64,000 bases of DNA, taken from contig DASYER010000023.1 in NCBI GenBank assembly GCA_036498905.1, forward strand, positions 181,785-245,784, written 5' to 3'. Every line of letters starts with the position of its first letter. The stretch's first letter is position 1. The position numbers and the translations under genes were made by a program. This DNA is from DAIDKA01 sp036498905. Lineage in GTDB: Bacteria; Pseudomonadota; Gammaproteobacteria; Steroidobacterales; Steroidobacteraceae. Below the pieces are notes generated by a model that ran no database searches, was not told where the DNA came from, and saw only the letters and a program-made list of their open reading frames with translations. This document shows, piece after piece, positions 34,127 through 42,721 of the stretch.

Positions 34127-35485
34127 TTAGGACCCCGGGGTGGCGACACCGGTAGCACCGCTGCTGGTGAACTCGAACCGCACCAGCCACTGTCGCGTGC
34201 CCGGCTGGTCTGCCGGCACGAACGTCCATTTCTGGGCCGCCTCCCTGGCGAGGCGGGCAAAGTAGGAGCTGGGTCCGGTGTTCTTCAGGTGCGCCGCAGT
34301 GACAGCGCCTGCGCGATCGACGTCCACCAGCACCGCAATCTTGATACGGCCATGAATGGTCTTCAGTGCGCTGCGCGAAACTTTCGGCATCTGCACATGA
34401 ACCGCAACAGATCCGGCTGGATGCGCCGCCGGAGCCGGTACCGCATTTGCTCGCACCGCAGTGGATTGCGGTACGGATAGCTGCGCCGTATCGGGAAGCG
34501 ACTGCGGGGCGCTCACTGGCGCGCGAAACAGCCGCAGGTCCGTCCAGACGGCGGCCAGCAATATCACGAACATGAGCGCAACGATGGCGGGCATGCGCGA
34601 GCCATGGCCAGGTGGCTCCAGTGACGGCACGGCCGGGTGCGGCGCTGCGTCCATGACCGGTGCGGGAGCGGGCTCGCTCGGGGTCGCGGGCTCGGGCTCG
34701 CATCCGAACTGGACTTGCAGGTCAACGGCCGATGGACGAGTCGCGGGGTCATAGCGCAGGCAGCGCCGCACCGTGTCCGTGAATGCAGCCGGAAGACTGG
34801 TCGGCAGGCTGGCCGCGTCCGATCGCTGATCAGACCAGGGAAGAGATTGCGTCAGCGCTTCGACCAGCGTTACGCCCAGGCCCCAGATGTCATCGGCAAT
34901 CCCGAAATTCGCCTGAACCGCCTCGGGAGGATCGTAGTAACAGGCCTCGGCAATACCGACTCTGGGTGCGCCGGCGGGACGGATGCTGTCAGTGGCCAGT
35001 TTCACCTGATCGTTGACGACCAGTACGTTCGACGGCTTCAAGTGAGCGAGTACCAGAGCCTTGCGGTGCAGGAAGGCGAGGGCGTCAAGGGTGGGCGGAA
35101 GCATTTCGCGAACTTCATCGCCGGTAAGCGCCCGCTGGTCGAGGACTTCGCGCAAAGTCTGCTCGGCATATTCCATCACGACGAACAGGAACGGGCGGCC
35201 TCCGAGCTTGCACAGACCCGCATCGAAAAGCTGAATCAGATGCGGGTGGGACAGCCCGACGGCGGACCTCCAGTGCGTGAGCTGCGCCAAAGTAACCCGC
35301 TCGATCGGGATGATCTTGAGCGCAGCGTTGGGCACTTCCTGCCCGGTGCGTTCGGTCAGGAACACTGCGCTGTGCTGGGAGCCATTGATCAGGCGCTGCA
35401 GCGGATAGACGCCGTTGATGAGCGCGCCTTGCCACCCGGACCAGATCGGGGCCACCGCGGTCTGTGTGCCTGTTTGCGCATTCAT
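34127..35485 (-). CDS. Pseudokinase domain fused to a membrane helix and TonB C-terminal domain
   Basis: 452 residues from the ATG at 35485. Residues ~25-265 align with a Ser/Thr kinase fold: ALKIIP with K57, VVMEYAEQTL hinge, and LKPSNVL (K150, N153). However the HRD triad is LAH (catalytic Asp replaced by His148), the DFG reads D166-S-I, and the glycine-rich loop is INGSQHS. It is therefore probably catalytically dead. A helix at ~299-315 and a TonB-like domain at ~366-440 (KIAVLVDVDRAGAVTAAHL, AAQKWTFVPA) follow. A kinase-like sensor driving a periplasmic TonB domain is unusual. It is divergent from the DUF1592 operon. Confidence 0.8.
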   Translation of the reverse strand: MNAQTGTQTAVAPIWSGWQGALINGVYPLQRLINGSQHSAVFLTERTGQEVPNAALKIIPIERVTLAQLTHWRSAVGLSHPHLIQLFDAGLCKLGGRPFLFVVMEYAEQTLREVLDQRALTGDEVREMLPPTLDALAFLHRKALVLAHLKPSNVLVVNDQVKLATDSIRPAGAPRVGIAEACYYDPPEAVQANFGIADDIWGLGVTLVEALTQSLPWSDQRSDAASLPTSLPAAFTDTVRRCLRYDPATRPSAVDLQVQFGCEPEPATPSEPAPAPVMDAAPHPAVPSLEPPGHGSRMPAIVALMFVILLAAVWTDLRLFRAPVSAPQSLPDTAQLSVPQSTAVRANAVPAPAAHPAGSVAVHVQMPKVSRSALKTIHGRIKIAVLVDVDRAGAVTAAHLKNTGPSSYFARLAREAAQKWTFVPADQPGTRQWLVRFEFTSSGATGVATPGS

Positions 35486-35576
35486 GAGGAACGACACCGT
35501 GCGGGGATTTCGCCCGCGACGATAGCACCCGCCGCGAACGGGCCGGAGGATCTCAATGGAGACGTGGATCACACAT

Positions 35577-35603
35577 TGGATACACACCCTATCCCACTGG
35601 ATA
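35577..35603. promoter_or_regulatory. Repeated TGGATA pair in the divergent regulatory region
   Basis: TGGATA occurs at 35577-35582 and 35598-35603, two helical turns apart, with an inverted TATCC between. The region 35486-35684 separates the pseudokinase and DUF1592 genes; no clear promoter boxes are visible in it. The repeat may be an operator. Confidence 0.2.
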
Positions 35604-35684
35604 AGGAACGTCGCGTCCCCATAACACTCAATTAGTTGTACAGCGAAAAGTCCGGAAACGGTCTGCTTCGCTCAAGCTTTTGTC

Positions 35685-38123
35685 ATGCCCATGCGATTCC
35701 TCACACCACTGTTGGCGCTGCTCACTGTCGGCTTTTCCATACAGGCCGGGGCGGATGACGCAGCGGTCAAAACCGAGTACGCCCACAAGGGTCAGCAGGA
35801 CTGGGGCATGCTCCAGCAGTATTGCAGCAAGTGCCACAACACCAGTGACTGGGCCGGTGGCGTTGCATTCGACACCATGAAGCCGGCCGAGGTGCCGGCC
35901 AACGCCGGTGTCTGGGAAGCAGCCGTGCGCAAGCTGAGCGGTGGCCTGATGCCGCCGCCGGGCAATCCGCATCCGCCCCAAAAGCAGGTCGACGGCTTCG
36001 TCAGTTGGCTGCAGGGATATCTGGATGCGGCCCATGCGGCGGGCGATGAGCCGCTCGCGGGCAATGTGGCCGTTCAGCGCCTGAGTCGCACCCAGTACGG
36101 CGCGGAAGTACAGGGCCTGCTTGGCGTCACCATCGACGTGGCCGATTTGTTGCCGCCGGAGACCGAGGTCGGCGGTTTCGACAACATTGCCGCGGCCTTG
36201 AGCGTCTCACCGTCCTTCCTCAGCCAGTACGTACGGGCGGCACGTGTTGTCGCTCACCTGGCGGTCGGTGAGCCGGCACCGCGCACGTCCACGACGTTGT
36301 TCCCGGCGCCGCGTACCAACCAGGACGAGTATCAGCCCGGCATGCCGCTCGGCAGCCGCGGCGGGGAGGCCTTCACCTACAACTTCCCCGTGGATGGGGA
36401 ATACCGCTTCACGATCAAGGATCTGGATGTGGGTCTGTACACCTGGGCGACGGAGAGCCGTAATACGCTGGTACTGCTCGTCGACGGCAAGGAAGTATTC
36501 CGCGGCGACTTGGGCGGATTGAAGGATCTGGAACTTGCGGATCGGGAGGGCGCGGCCGGCGCGGCCAAGATCATGGCGCGCTTTGAGAATATCCCGGTGC
36601 ACGTCAAGGCCGGACAGCGCAAGGTGGTTGTCACCTTCGTCCAACGCTCCGAAGCCGAGTCACCCTACGATGTCGGTTCCGGTGGCTTCACTGCAAGGTT
36701 ACGCACTGCGCGGCTGCTGGGTGGCGTGCAGGTGGCGGGTCCGTTCGGCGCGACACAACTCTCCGACACACCCAGCCGCAAGAAAATCTTCATCTGCCAC
36801 CCGCAGGCCCCGGACCAGGAGCGCGGCTGCGCGCAGAAGATCACCCAGCATCTCGCGCAGCTCGCCTTCCGCAGGCCGGTCACCCAGACCGACATGGACA
36901 AATTGATGCCTTTCTATGAGACCGGGTACAAGCAGGGCGGCTTCAACCGTGGCATCGAGCAGATGGTAGCCGCCGTACTGGTGAGCCCCTCCTTCCTGTA
37001 CCGCACGATCCTGCCGTCGCTGGATGCCGCCAATGGCAAACTGCACGCGCTGAGCAATCTTGAGCTGGCCTCGCGCCTGTCATTCTTCCTGTGGAACCAG
37101 GGTCCGGACGAGGAGCTGCTGCGCGTGGCCATGGCCGGTCAGCTCACGCAGCCTAAGGTGCTCGACGCGCAGGCCAAGCGCATGCTGGCCGATCCGCGCG
37201 CGGCCTCGCTGGTGGATGACTTCGCCTCCCACTGGCTCGATCTCGACAAGATCGACTCGGTGGTGCCGGACCCCAAGCTGTTCCCGGACTACAGCGCGCC
37301 CTTGCGTGATGACTTCACCAAGGAAGCGCAGCTGTTCATCTCGAGCATCTTCCTCGACAACCAGAGTGTCCTGGGGCTGCTCAATGCCAACTACACCTTC
37401 CTCAACGAACGCCTTGCGCACCATTACGGCATCGACTCGGTGTATGGCAGCCAGTTCCGGCGGGTCGATCTGAAGGACCATCCGGAACGCTGGGGCCTGC
37501 TCGGCAAGGCCGCGATGCTGATGGAGACCTCCTACGCCGATCGCACTTCTCCGGTGCGGCGCGGTGCCTGGATTCTCGACAAGCTGATGGGCACGCCGCC
37601 GGCGCAGCCGCCCCCGGGTATCAACATGAACCTGGACCAGCCTCCCGGGGCCAGACCGACCACGGTACGCGCACGCCTGGAACTGCATCGGCAGAACCCG
37701 AGCTGCGGTCAGTGTCATGGGGTCATCGACCCCTATGGTCTGGCGCTTGAGAACTTCAACGCCACGGGAGCGTGGCGCACCTTTGATCACGTCGCCAACG
37801 AGTCGATCGACCCGGCATCGGCACTGCCGGACGGCAGAATGCTCACCGGTGAGCAGGACCTGCGCCAACTGCTCGTGAGCCAGCCCGATCGCTTCGTCAC
37901 GGCGCTGACTTCGAAGCTGATGATGTACGGCCTCGGCCGCAAGCTCGACTACTACGACATGCCACAGGTGCGCGCCATCGTGCATGCGGCGAAGCCGCAG
38001 GACTACCGCTTCTTCGCGATTGTGCGCGGCATCGTCGACAGCAATGACTTCCGCCTGCAGGCGGAGCCGCATACAGCGGATGCGCCGAGTCTGAAGCTTG
38101 CCGCCAATTCGAGGAGCCACTGA
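35685..38123 (+). CDS. Exported diheme DUF1587/1595/1592/1588/1585 protein
   Basis: 812 residues with a signal peptide to about residue 23. Two heme c motifs: CSKCH (C47, C50, H51) at the N-terminus and CGQCH (C674, C677, H678) near the end. Domain order, with rough positions: DUF1587 (~125-190, RLSRTQYGAEVQGLLG), a carbohydrate-binding-like region (DGEYRFTIK), DUF1595 (~385-445), DUF1592 (~455-580, ASRLSFFLWNQGPDEELL), DUF1588 (~595-690) and DUF1585 (~725-790). The planctomycete analogue is the PSCyt/DUF1553 family. Function unknown; a periplasmic redox protein is likely. Coupled (TGATG) to the DUF1552 gene. Confidence 0.88.
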   Translation: MPMRFLTPLLALLTVGFSIQAGADDAAVKTEYAHKGQQDWGMLQQYCSKCHNTSDWAGGVAFDTMKPAEVPANAGVWEAAVRKLSGGLMPPPGNPHPPQKQVDGFVSWLQGYLDAAHAAGDEPLAGNVAVQRLSRTQYGAEVQGLLGVTIDVADLLPPETEVGGFDNIAAALSVSPSFLSQYVRAARVVAHLAVGEPAPRTSTTLFPAPRTNQDEYQPGMPLGSRGGEAFTYNFPVDGEYRFTIKDLDVGLYTWATESRNTLVLLVDGKEVFRGDLGGLKDLELADREGAAGAAKIMARFENIPVHVKAGQRKVVVTFVQRSEAESPYDVGSGGFTARLRTARLLGGVQVAGPFGATQLSDTPSRKKIFICHPQAPDQERGCAQKITQHLAQLAFRRPVTQTDMDKLMPFYETGYKQGGFNRGIEQMVAAVLVSPSFLYRTILPSLDAANGKLHALSNLELASRLSFFLWNQGPDEELLRVAMAGQLTQPKVLDAQAKRMLADPRAASLVDDFASHWLDLDKIDSVVPDPKLFPDYSAPLRDDFTKEAQLFISSIFLDNQSVLGLLNANYTFLNERLAHHYGIDSVYGSQFRRVDLKDHPERWGLLGKAAMLMETSYADRTSPVRRGAWILDKLMGTPPAQPPPGINMNLDQPPGARPTTVRARLELHRQNPSCGQCHGVIDPYGLALENFNATGAWRTFDHVANESIDPASALPDGRMLTGEQDLRQLLVSQPDRFVTALTSKLMMYGLGRKLDYYDMPQVRAIVHAAKPQDYRFFAIVRGIVDSNDFRLQAEPHTADAPSLKLAANSRSH

Positions 38124-39469
38124 TGTTCCTGACCAAGAAGCATCTGTCGCGTCGCACGGCCCTCAAAGGCCTGGGCGTGTGCCTGGGTCTGCCACTGCTG
38201 GATGCGATGGTACCGGCCGCGACGGCGCTCGCGCAGACAGCCGCGGCGCCAAAAATGCGTGCGGGATTCTTCTACTGGCCGCACGGCGCGATCATGGACA
38301 ACACGCCCTACGGGGCAAAGATGGATCACTGGATGCCGAGCGGCAAGGGCCAGGATTTCAAACTCAGCCCCATTCTGGCATCGCTCGAGAAGTACAAGCG
38401 TTACGTCACTTCCTTCAGCAATCTTGAGGATAAGGCGAGCTTCGACTCGGTACACGTGCTGGTTCCGGCGGCTTGGCTGAGCGGAGTGCAGCCGAATATC
38501 TCTTCGGTGAGCCCCGACATGGCAATCACGCTCGACCAGGCCGTTGCGAAGCAGATCGGCCAGCAGACGGCAATCCCGTCGCTGGAAATGGCTTCGGAAA
38601 CCACGGTCCAGGTGGCCGCCTGCGGCGGTGCCGTCGGCGGCTGCTACTACAGCTCGACACTTTCCTTCCGCGACGCTCATACGCCGCTGCCGATGGAATA
38701 CAACCCGCGCAAGATCTTCACGCAGCTGTTCGGTGAGGGCGATAACGCACAGGAGCGCAAACAGATCGCACAGCAGACGGCGAGTCTGCTCGATCTGATC
38801 TCCGACAGCACCACATCGCTGCAACGCCAGCTGGGCGCGGCGGACCGTAACGTCCTGGCGAACTACCTGGATACGGTGCGCGAAATCGAGCGCCGCATCC
38901 AGCAGGCCGAGGCGCACAAACTGACGAACGTGACCCTGCCCGAAGCGCCGGAGGGCGTGCAGGACGGTTTCGACAAGCAGGTGGAACTGATGTTCGACCT
39001 GCTCGCATTGGCGTACCAGGCCGATGTGACCCGCGTGGCCAGCTATTTCATGGTTTCGGAAGGGACCAACCGCACCTATAACTTCATCGGTGTGCCCGAC
39101 GCCTTCCACCCGCTGTCGCACCACGCGAATGACATGGGGCGAATCCAGCGCCTGGTGAAGATCCAGACCTGGCACGCGGAGCGCTTTGCGCAGTTCCTCG
39201 GCAAACTCGCGGCCACACCGGATGGCGACGGGACGCTGCTGGATCACTCGATTTTTCTGTATGGCTCGAACATGAGCAACAGCGACAAGCACAACAGCTA
39301 CCCGCTGCCGAACATCCTGGTGGGAGGCGCCTGTGGCAAGGTCAAGGGCAGCCAGCACATCGATCTGCCGCCGCACACACCCTTGTCGAATGTGCTGCTG
39401 ACCGTCCTGAACATCGTGGGCGCCAAGGATCAGAAGTTCGGCGCCAGCACCGGCACCATCGCCGTCTGA
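38123..39469 (+). CDS. DUF1552 family protein, Tat-type exported
   Basis: 448 residues. The start overlaps the previous stop by one base. The N-terminus SRRTALKGLGVCLGLPLLDA is a twin-arginine-like signal, so it is probably exported folded. The body resembles the DUF1501/DUF1552 group of alkaline-phosphatase-fold relatives, with GFFYWPHGAIMDN and FLYGSNMSNSDKHN. Paired with the DUF1592 protein in many soil bacteria; the activity is not established. It may act on the same extracytoplasmic substrate as its partner. Confidence 0.88.
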   Translation: MFLTKKHLSRRTALKGLGVCLGLPLLDAMVPAATALAQTAAAPKMRAGFFYWPHGAIMDNTPYGAKMDHWMPSGKGQDFKLSPILASLEKYKRYVTSFSNLEDKASFDSVHVLVPAAWLSGVQPNISSVSPDMAITLDQAVAKQIGQQTAIPSLEMASETTVQVAACGGAVGGCYYSSTLSFRDAHTPLPMEYNPRKIFTQLFGEGDNAQERKQIAQQTASLLDLISDSTTSLQRQLGAADRNVLANYLDTVREIERRIQQAEAHKLTNVTLPEAPEGVQDGFDKQVELMFDLLALAYQADVTRVASYFMVSEGTNRTYNFIGVPDAFHPLSHHANDMGRIQRLVKIQTWHAERFAQFLGKLAATPDGDGTLLDHSIFLYGSNMSNSDKHNSYPLPNILVGGACGKVKGSQHIDLPPHTPLSNVLLTVLNIVGAKDQKFGASTGTIAV

Positions 39470-39484
39470 GGCTGCGGAGGCACC

Positions 39485-40405
39485 ATGAAGCGCAGAACCA
39501 TCCTTCAAGGTGCTCTTACCGGCCTGGTCGGTGCGTCACTTGCGCCGCTGGCCCGCGCCCTGGCATCCGATGCGCCGACCGCGACACATCTCAGCGACAA
39601 GCTCACCGTGCTGCCCGCAGGCCAGGACAACGTCGTTGCACTGTCCGGCGGTGATGACCTGCTGCTCGTCGACAGCGGCAGCCCCGGCGCCACCGATGCC
39701 TTGCTCGCACAGCTGCAGCAGCTGCCCGGCGGCGGCAAGGTGCGGACGCTGATCAATACGCACTACCATGCGGATCAGACCGGTGGCAACGCCCGGCTCG
39801 GCGCGGCCGGCGCGACCATCATCGCGCATGCGAAGACCAGGCAATGGATGGCGACGGAACATTACGATCCGAAGAGCGAAACCTACGTCAAAGCGCAGCC
39901 CAAGGCGGCCTGGCCGACGCAGGTCTTTTACTCGACGGGCACGCTCAGCGCCGGCGGCGAGCATATCGAATACGGTCACCTGCTATCGGCGCATACCGAA
40001 GGCGACTGCTATGTGTACTTCCGCGACTCGAATGTGCTCGCAGTGGGTCATGTCGTCTCACCGGCGGCGGATCCGGAACTGGACTGGTTCGCCGGCGGCT
40101 GGCTGGGCGGACGCCTCGACGCGCTCACGCTTTTGCACAAGCTCGCCGACGACCGGACGCGGATCGTGCCGGCCTATGGCCCGGTCATCTCCCGCGGCGA
40201 ACTGCAGTCGGAGCTGGATGTGCTGCAAACCGTCTACACGCGCATGACCGACGATCTGCGCAAAGGCTTCAGCGCCCAGGACATGGTGGATGCGGGCGTG
40301 CTGAACGGGCTTGCGCGGACCTGGAAGGACCCGAAGAAATTCGTCTACGACGCCTTCAAGGGATTGTGGGGTTACCAGGACTCGATCGCCCCGAACATCG
40401 TATGA
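39485..40405 (+). CDS. Metallo-beta-lactamase-fold protein with incomplete second metal site
   Basis: 306 residues with a Tat-like signal (KRRTILQGALTGLVGASLAP). The MBL motif reads H93-Y-H95-A-D97-Q98: the usual second His is Gln. H170 of the AHTEGD motif is kept, but the last ligand, usually His in a GHGP motif, is Tyr231 in AYGPV. So the first metal site is intact and the second is weak. It may be a mono-metal hydrolase or a non-catalytic member. Close downstream of the DUF1552 gene (15 bases) in the same operon. Confidence 0.85.
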   Translation: MKRRTILQGALTGLVGASLAPLARALASDAPTATHLSDKLTVLPAGQDNVVALSGGDDLLLVDSGSPGATDALLAQLQQLPGGGKVRTLINTHYHADQTGGNARLGAAGATIIAHAKTRQWMATEHYDPKSETYVKAQPKAAWPTQVFYSTGTLSAGGEHIEYGHLLSAHTEGDCYVYFRDSNVLAVGHVVSPAADPELDWFAGGWLGGRLDALTLLHKLADDRTRIVPAYGPVISRGELQSELDVLQTVYTRMTDDLRKGFSAQDMVDAGVLNGLARTWKDPKKFVYDAFKGLWGYQDSIAPNIV

Positions 40406-40413
40406 GGTGCATC

Positions 40414-42033
40414 ATGACACGGTGGCTCATTGCGGCAGCAGGCTCGCTGGTGCTTGCCGGCACGGTCCACGCGGATAGCCGGCTCGCCGATCTGGTCCAG
40501 GCGGGCGATGCTGCCGCAGCACTGAAGATGATCAATGCGGGTGCCGATGTAAACGCGGCGCAGGGTGACGGGGCGAGCGCACTGGACTGGGCCGCGTACC
40601 GATTGGATACACGGCTGGTGAAGGAGCTGCTGAAGCACCACGCCGACCCCAACGCCATGAACAGCTTCGGCTCGGCGCCGCTGATCGAGGCGATCAAGGC
40701 AAACAACGTCGAGCTGGTCGAAATGCTTCTCAGTGCCGGCGCCCATCCGGATGCGGCGAATGCGGACGGTCAGACGGCACTGATGCTGGCGGCTCGTATT
40801 GGAGCGCTACCGATAGCCAAACTGCTTCTGCACCATGGTGCGAACGTCAACGCACGCGAGCAGTGGCAGGGCCAGACGGCACTGATGTGGGCCGCGGCGC
40901 AGAACTTTCCGCAGATGACGCAGCTGCTGGTCGACCATGGCGCCAAAGTCAACCTGCGCGCGCTCTACTATGACTGGCTGGACAATGCCACGCAGATCAC
41001 ATCGGAGCCGCGCGCCCAGTACCGGCCCGAAGGCGGGCTCACACCGCTGCTTTATGCGATACGCGGTGGCTGCCAGCAGTGCGTGGAGACGCTGCTCAAG
41101 GCCGGAGCGAAGGTCAATATGCCGACGCCGGAGGGCGTCACGCCATTGATGTCTGCCATCGACAACTTGCACTACGGGATAGCCAAGTACCTGCTGCAGC
41201 ACGGCGCGGATCCGGCGGCCTGGGACTGGTACGGGCGCACGCCGCTGTTCGTGGCCGTCGACATGCACAGCTACATCCAGCGCGCCGGTCGTGGCGGCTT
41301 TGGCCTGCAGACCAGCCCCTCGCAACACGCTCAGGCGCATGAGGACAATACGAGTGCGGTGGACATCGTGCGGATGCTCCTGGGCAAGGGCGTCGATCCG
41401 AACGTGCAGCTGAATCTGCACCGCCCCAGCCATGGCGCAAACAACGGCCGCTTCACCGATGACCTGGTCAGGACCGGTTGCACGCCGCTGCTGCGGGCGG
41501 CCATGTCACACGACAACGAACTGGTCACCCTGTTGCTGCAGCACGGCGCACTGGTCGACCTGCCGAATGTAAATGGCGTGACTCCGCTCATCGGGGCAGC
41601 AGGCATGGGCATGAGAGGCGGTCCTGATGCCATCGTCCCGGATTATCGCGGCGACTTCTCGAAGGATGCACCGGCCAAGGCGGTCACAACCCTCGACATT
41701 CTCGTGAAAGCGGGCGCGAACGTGAATGCTCGGGTGACCGACACGAGCAGCCATTCCGGCCGCATCGCCCGGGCCAGCCAGATGACGGAACGTCAGGGAC
41801 AGACGGCACTGTATGGCGCGATCACGCGGCACTGGACCCCGGTCGTCCGGTATCTGCTGGTGCACGGCGCGAAGGTGGACGTGGCGGACGACAAGGGCCG
41901 CACGCCGCTGATGGCCGCGACCCAAGGGGTGGGTGACCGCGGCTTTGCTCCGGACAAGGACATCATCGCGCTGATCAATCAGGCGGTCGGCGAGCAGAAG
42001 CCGCGCGCGACCGCCGCAAATCTCAATCACTGA
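40414..42033 (+). CDS. Exported ankyrin-repeat protein
   Basis: 539 residues from the ATG at 40414 (GAGGTG upstream). A signal peptide is followed by about ten ankyrin repeats, recognisable by ADVNAAQGDGASALDWAA, TALMLAAR and TPLMSAIDN cores, interrupted near residues 180-200 and 300-320 by longer inserts. Ankyrins bind proteins; here a periplasmic partner of the neighbouring exported enzymes is likely. Its start overlaps or abuts the MBL stop (an ATG at 40402 also overlaps it). Confidence 0.88.
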   Translation: MTRWLIAAAGSLVLAGTVHADSRLADLVQAGDAAAALKMINAGADVNAAQGDGASALDWAAYRLDTRLVKELLKHHADPNAMNSFGSAPLIEAIKANNVELVEMLLSAGAHPDAANADGQTALMLAARIGALPIAKLLLHHGANVNAREQWQGQTALMWAAAQNFPQMTQLLVDHGAKVNLRALYYDWLDNATQITSEPRAQYRPEGGLTPLLYAIRGGCQQCVETLLKAGAKVNMPTPEGVTPLMSAIDNLHYGIAKYLLQHGADPAAWDWYGRTPLFVAVDMHSYIQRAGRGGFGLQTSPSQHAQAHEDNTSAVDIVRMLLGKGVDPNVQLNLHRPSHGANNGRFTDDLVRTGCTPLLRAAMSHDNELVTLLLQHGALVDLPNVNGVTPLIGAAGMGMRGGPDAIVPDYRGDFSKDAPAKAVTTLDILVKAGANVNARVTDTSSHSGRIARASQMTERQGQTALYGAITRHWTPVVRYLLVHGAKVDVADDKGRTPLMAATQGVGDRGFAPDKDIIALINQAVGEQKPRATAANLNH

Positions 42034-42156
42034 CCTGCGGTTTAACCCCCTGGCTCAAGCCCACGATGGCAGGCCCGCACGATGGTGCCATGGATGCGGC
42101 CCATCACTCGTGTTTGAATGCACGCTGTGTTCAATCACGCTGTGCAGGGAGTGCCA

Positions 42157-42717
42157 ATGAAACGCAAGAGCTGGCTGATCAGTGCAAGTGCGGCCGCGGC
42201 CTTTACCGTCATGGCTGCGGGAGCGGTGATTTCCGCGCAAGACCGCTACACCGTCAAGGTGCCGAACGGGCTCGCATTCGCGGAATTTCGGGGCTACGAA
42301 AACTGGCAGCCGATCGCCATCAGCCACAACGGCGAAAGGCTCGCGCTGATCCTCGGCAATCCCATCATGATCGATGCCTACAAAGCCGGCATTCCGGGCA
42401 ACGGCAAGCCATTTCCGGACGGCGCGAAAATGGCAAAGATCCACTGGAACGCTGAGAAAAAGGAAGCCTACCCCGGACCGCCGACCGTGCCGGGTGCCCT
42501 GCATGATACGGACTTCATGATGAAGGACGGCAAACGCTTCGCGGACAGTGGCGGCTGGGGCTTCGCGGCATTCGAGTACGACGCCACCTCGAATACGTTC
42601 AGGCCCGGCACCGTGACCGATCAGCCGCCGCAGCAGCACGATGCCAAGTGCGGATTCGCATGCCACACCGTCGTCAAGAATCGGGACTACGTCTTTACGC
42701 AGTACGCGCCGCGCTGA
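42157..42717 (+). CDS. Cytochrome P460-like heme protein
   Basis: 186 residues from the ATG at 42157 (AGGGAG upstream). Signal peptide to about residue 28. Cytochrome P460 features: YRGYENWQPIAI-like FRGYENWQ near residue 44, WGFAAFEYD, and a C-terminal heme site C165-G-F-A-C169-H170. That is CX3CH rather than CX2CH. Members oxidise hydroxylamine or nitric oxide, or act as general redox proteins; the proposed Lys cross-link cannot be judged. Last gene of the five-gene exported operon, 123 bases after the ankyrin gene. Confidence 0.85.
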   Translation: MKRKSWLISASAAAAFTVMAAGAVISAQDRYTVKVPNGLAFAEFRGYENWQPIAISHNGERLALILGNPIMIDAYKAGIPGNGKPFPDGAKMAKIHWNAEKKEAYPGPPTVPGALHDTDFMMKDGKRFADSGGWGFAAFEYDATSNTFRPGTVTDQPPQQHDAKCGFACHTVVKNRDYVFTQYAPR

Positions 42718-42721
42718 TGCC

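Noticed and set aside
34127..35485. Active Ser/Thr kinase
   Set aside because: Catalytic Asp and DFG motif are missing, so it is called a pseudokinase.
37080..39508. Long open frames on the minus strand opposite the DUF1592/DUF1552 genes
   Set aside because: They mirror the codon pattern of the real genes in GC-rich DNA, and have no recognisable domains or start signals.
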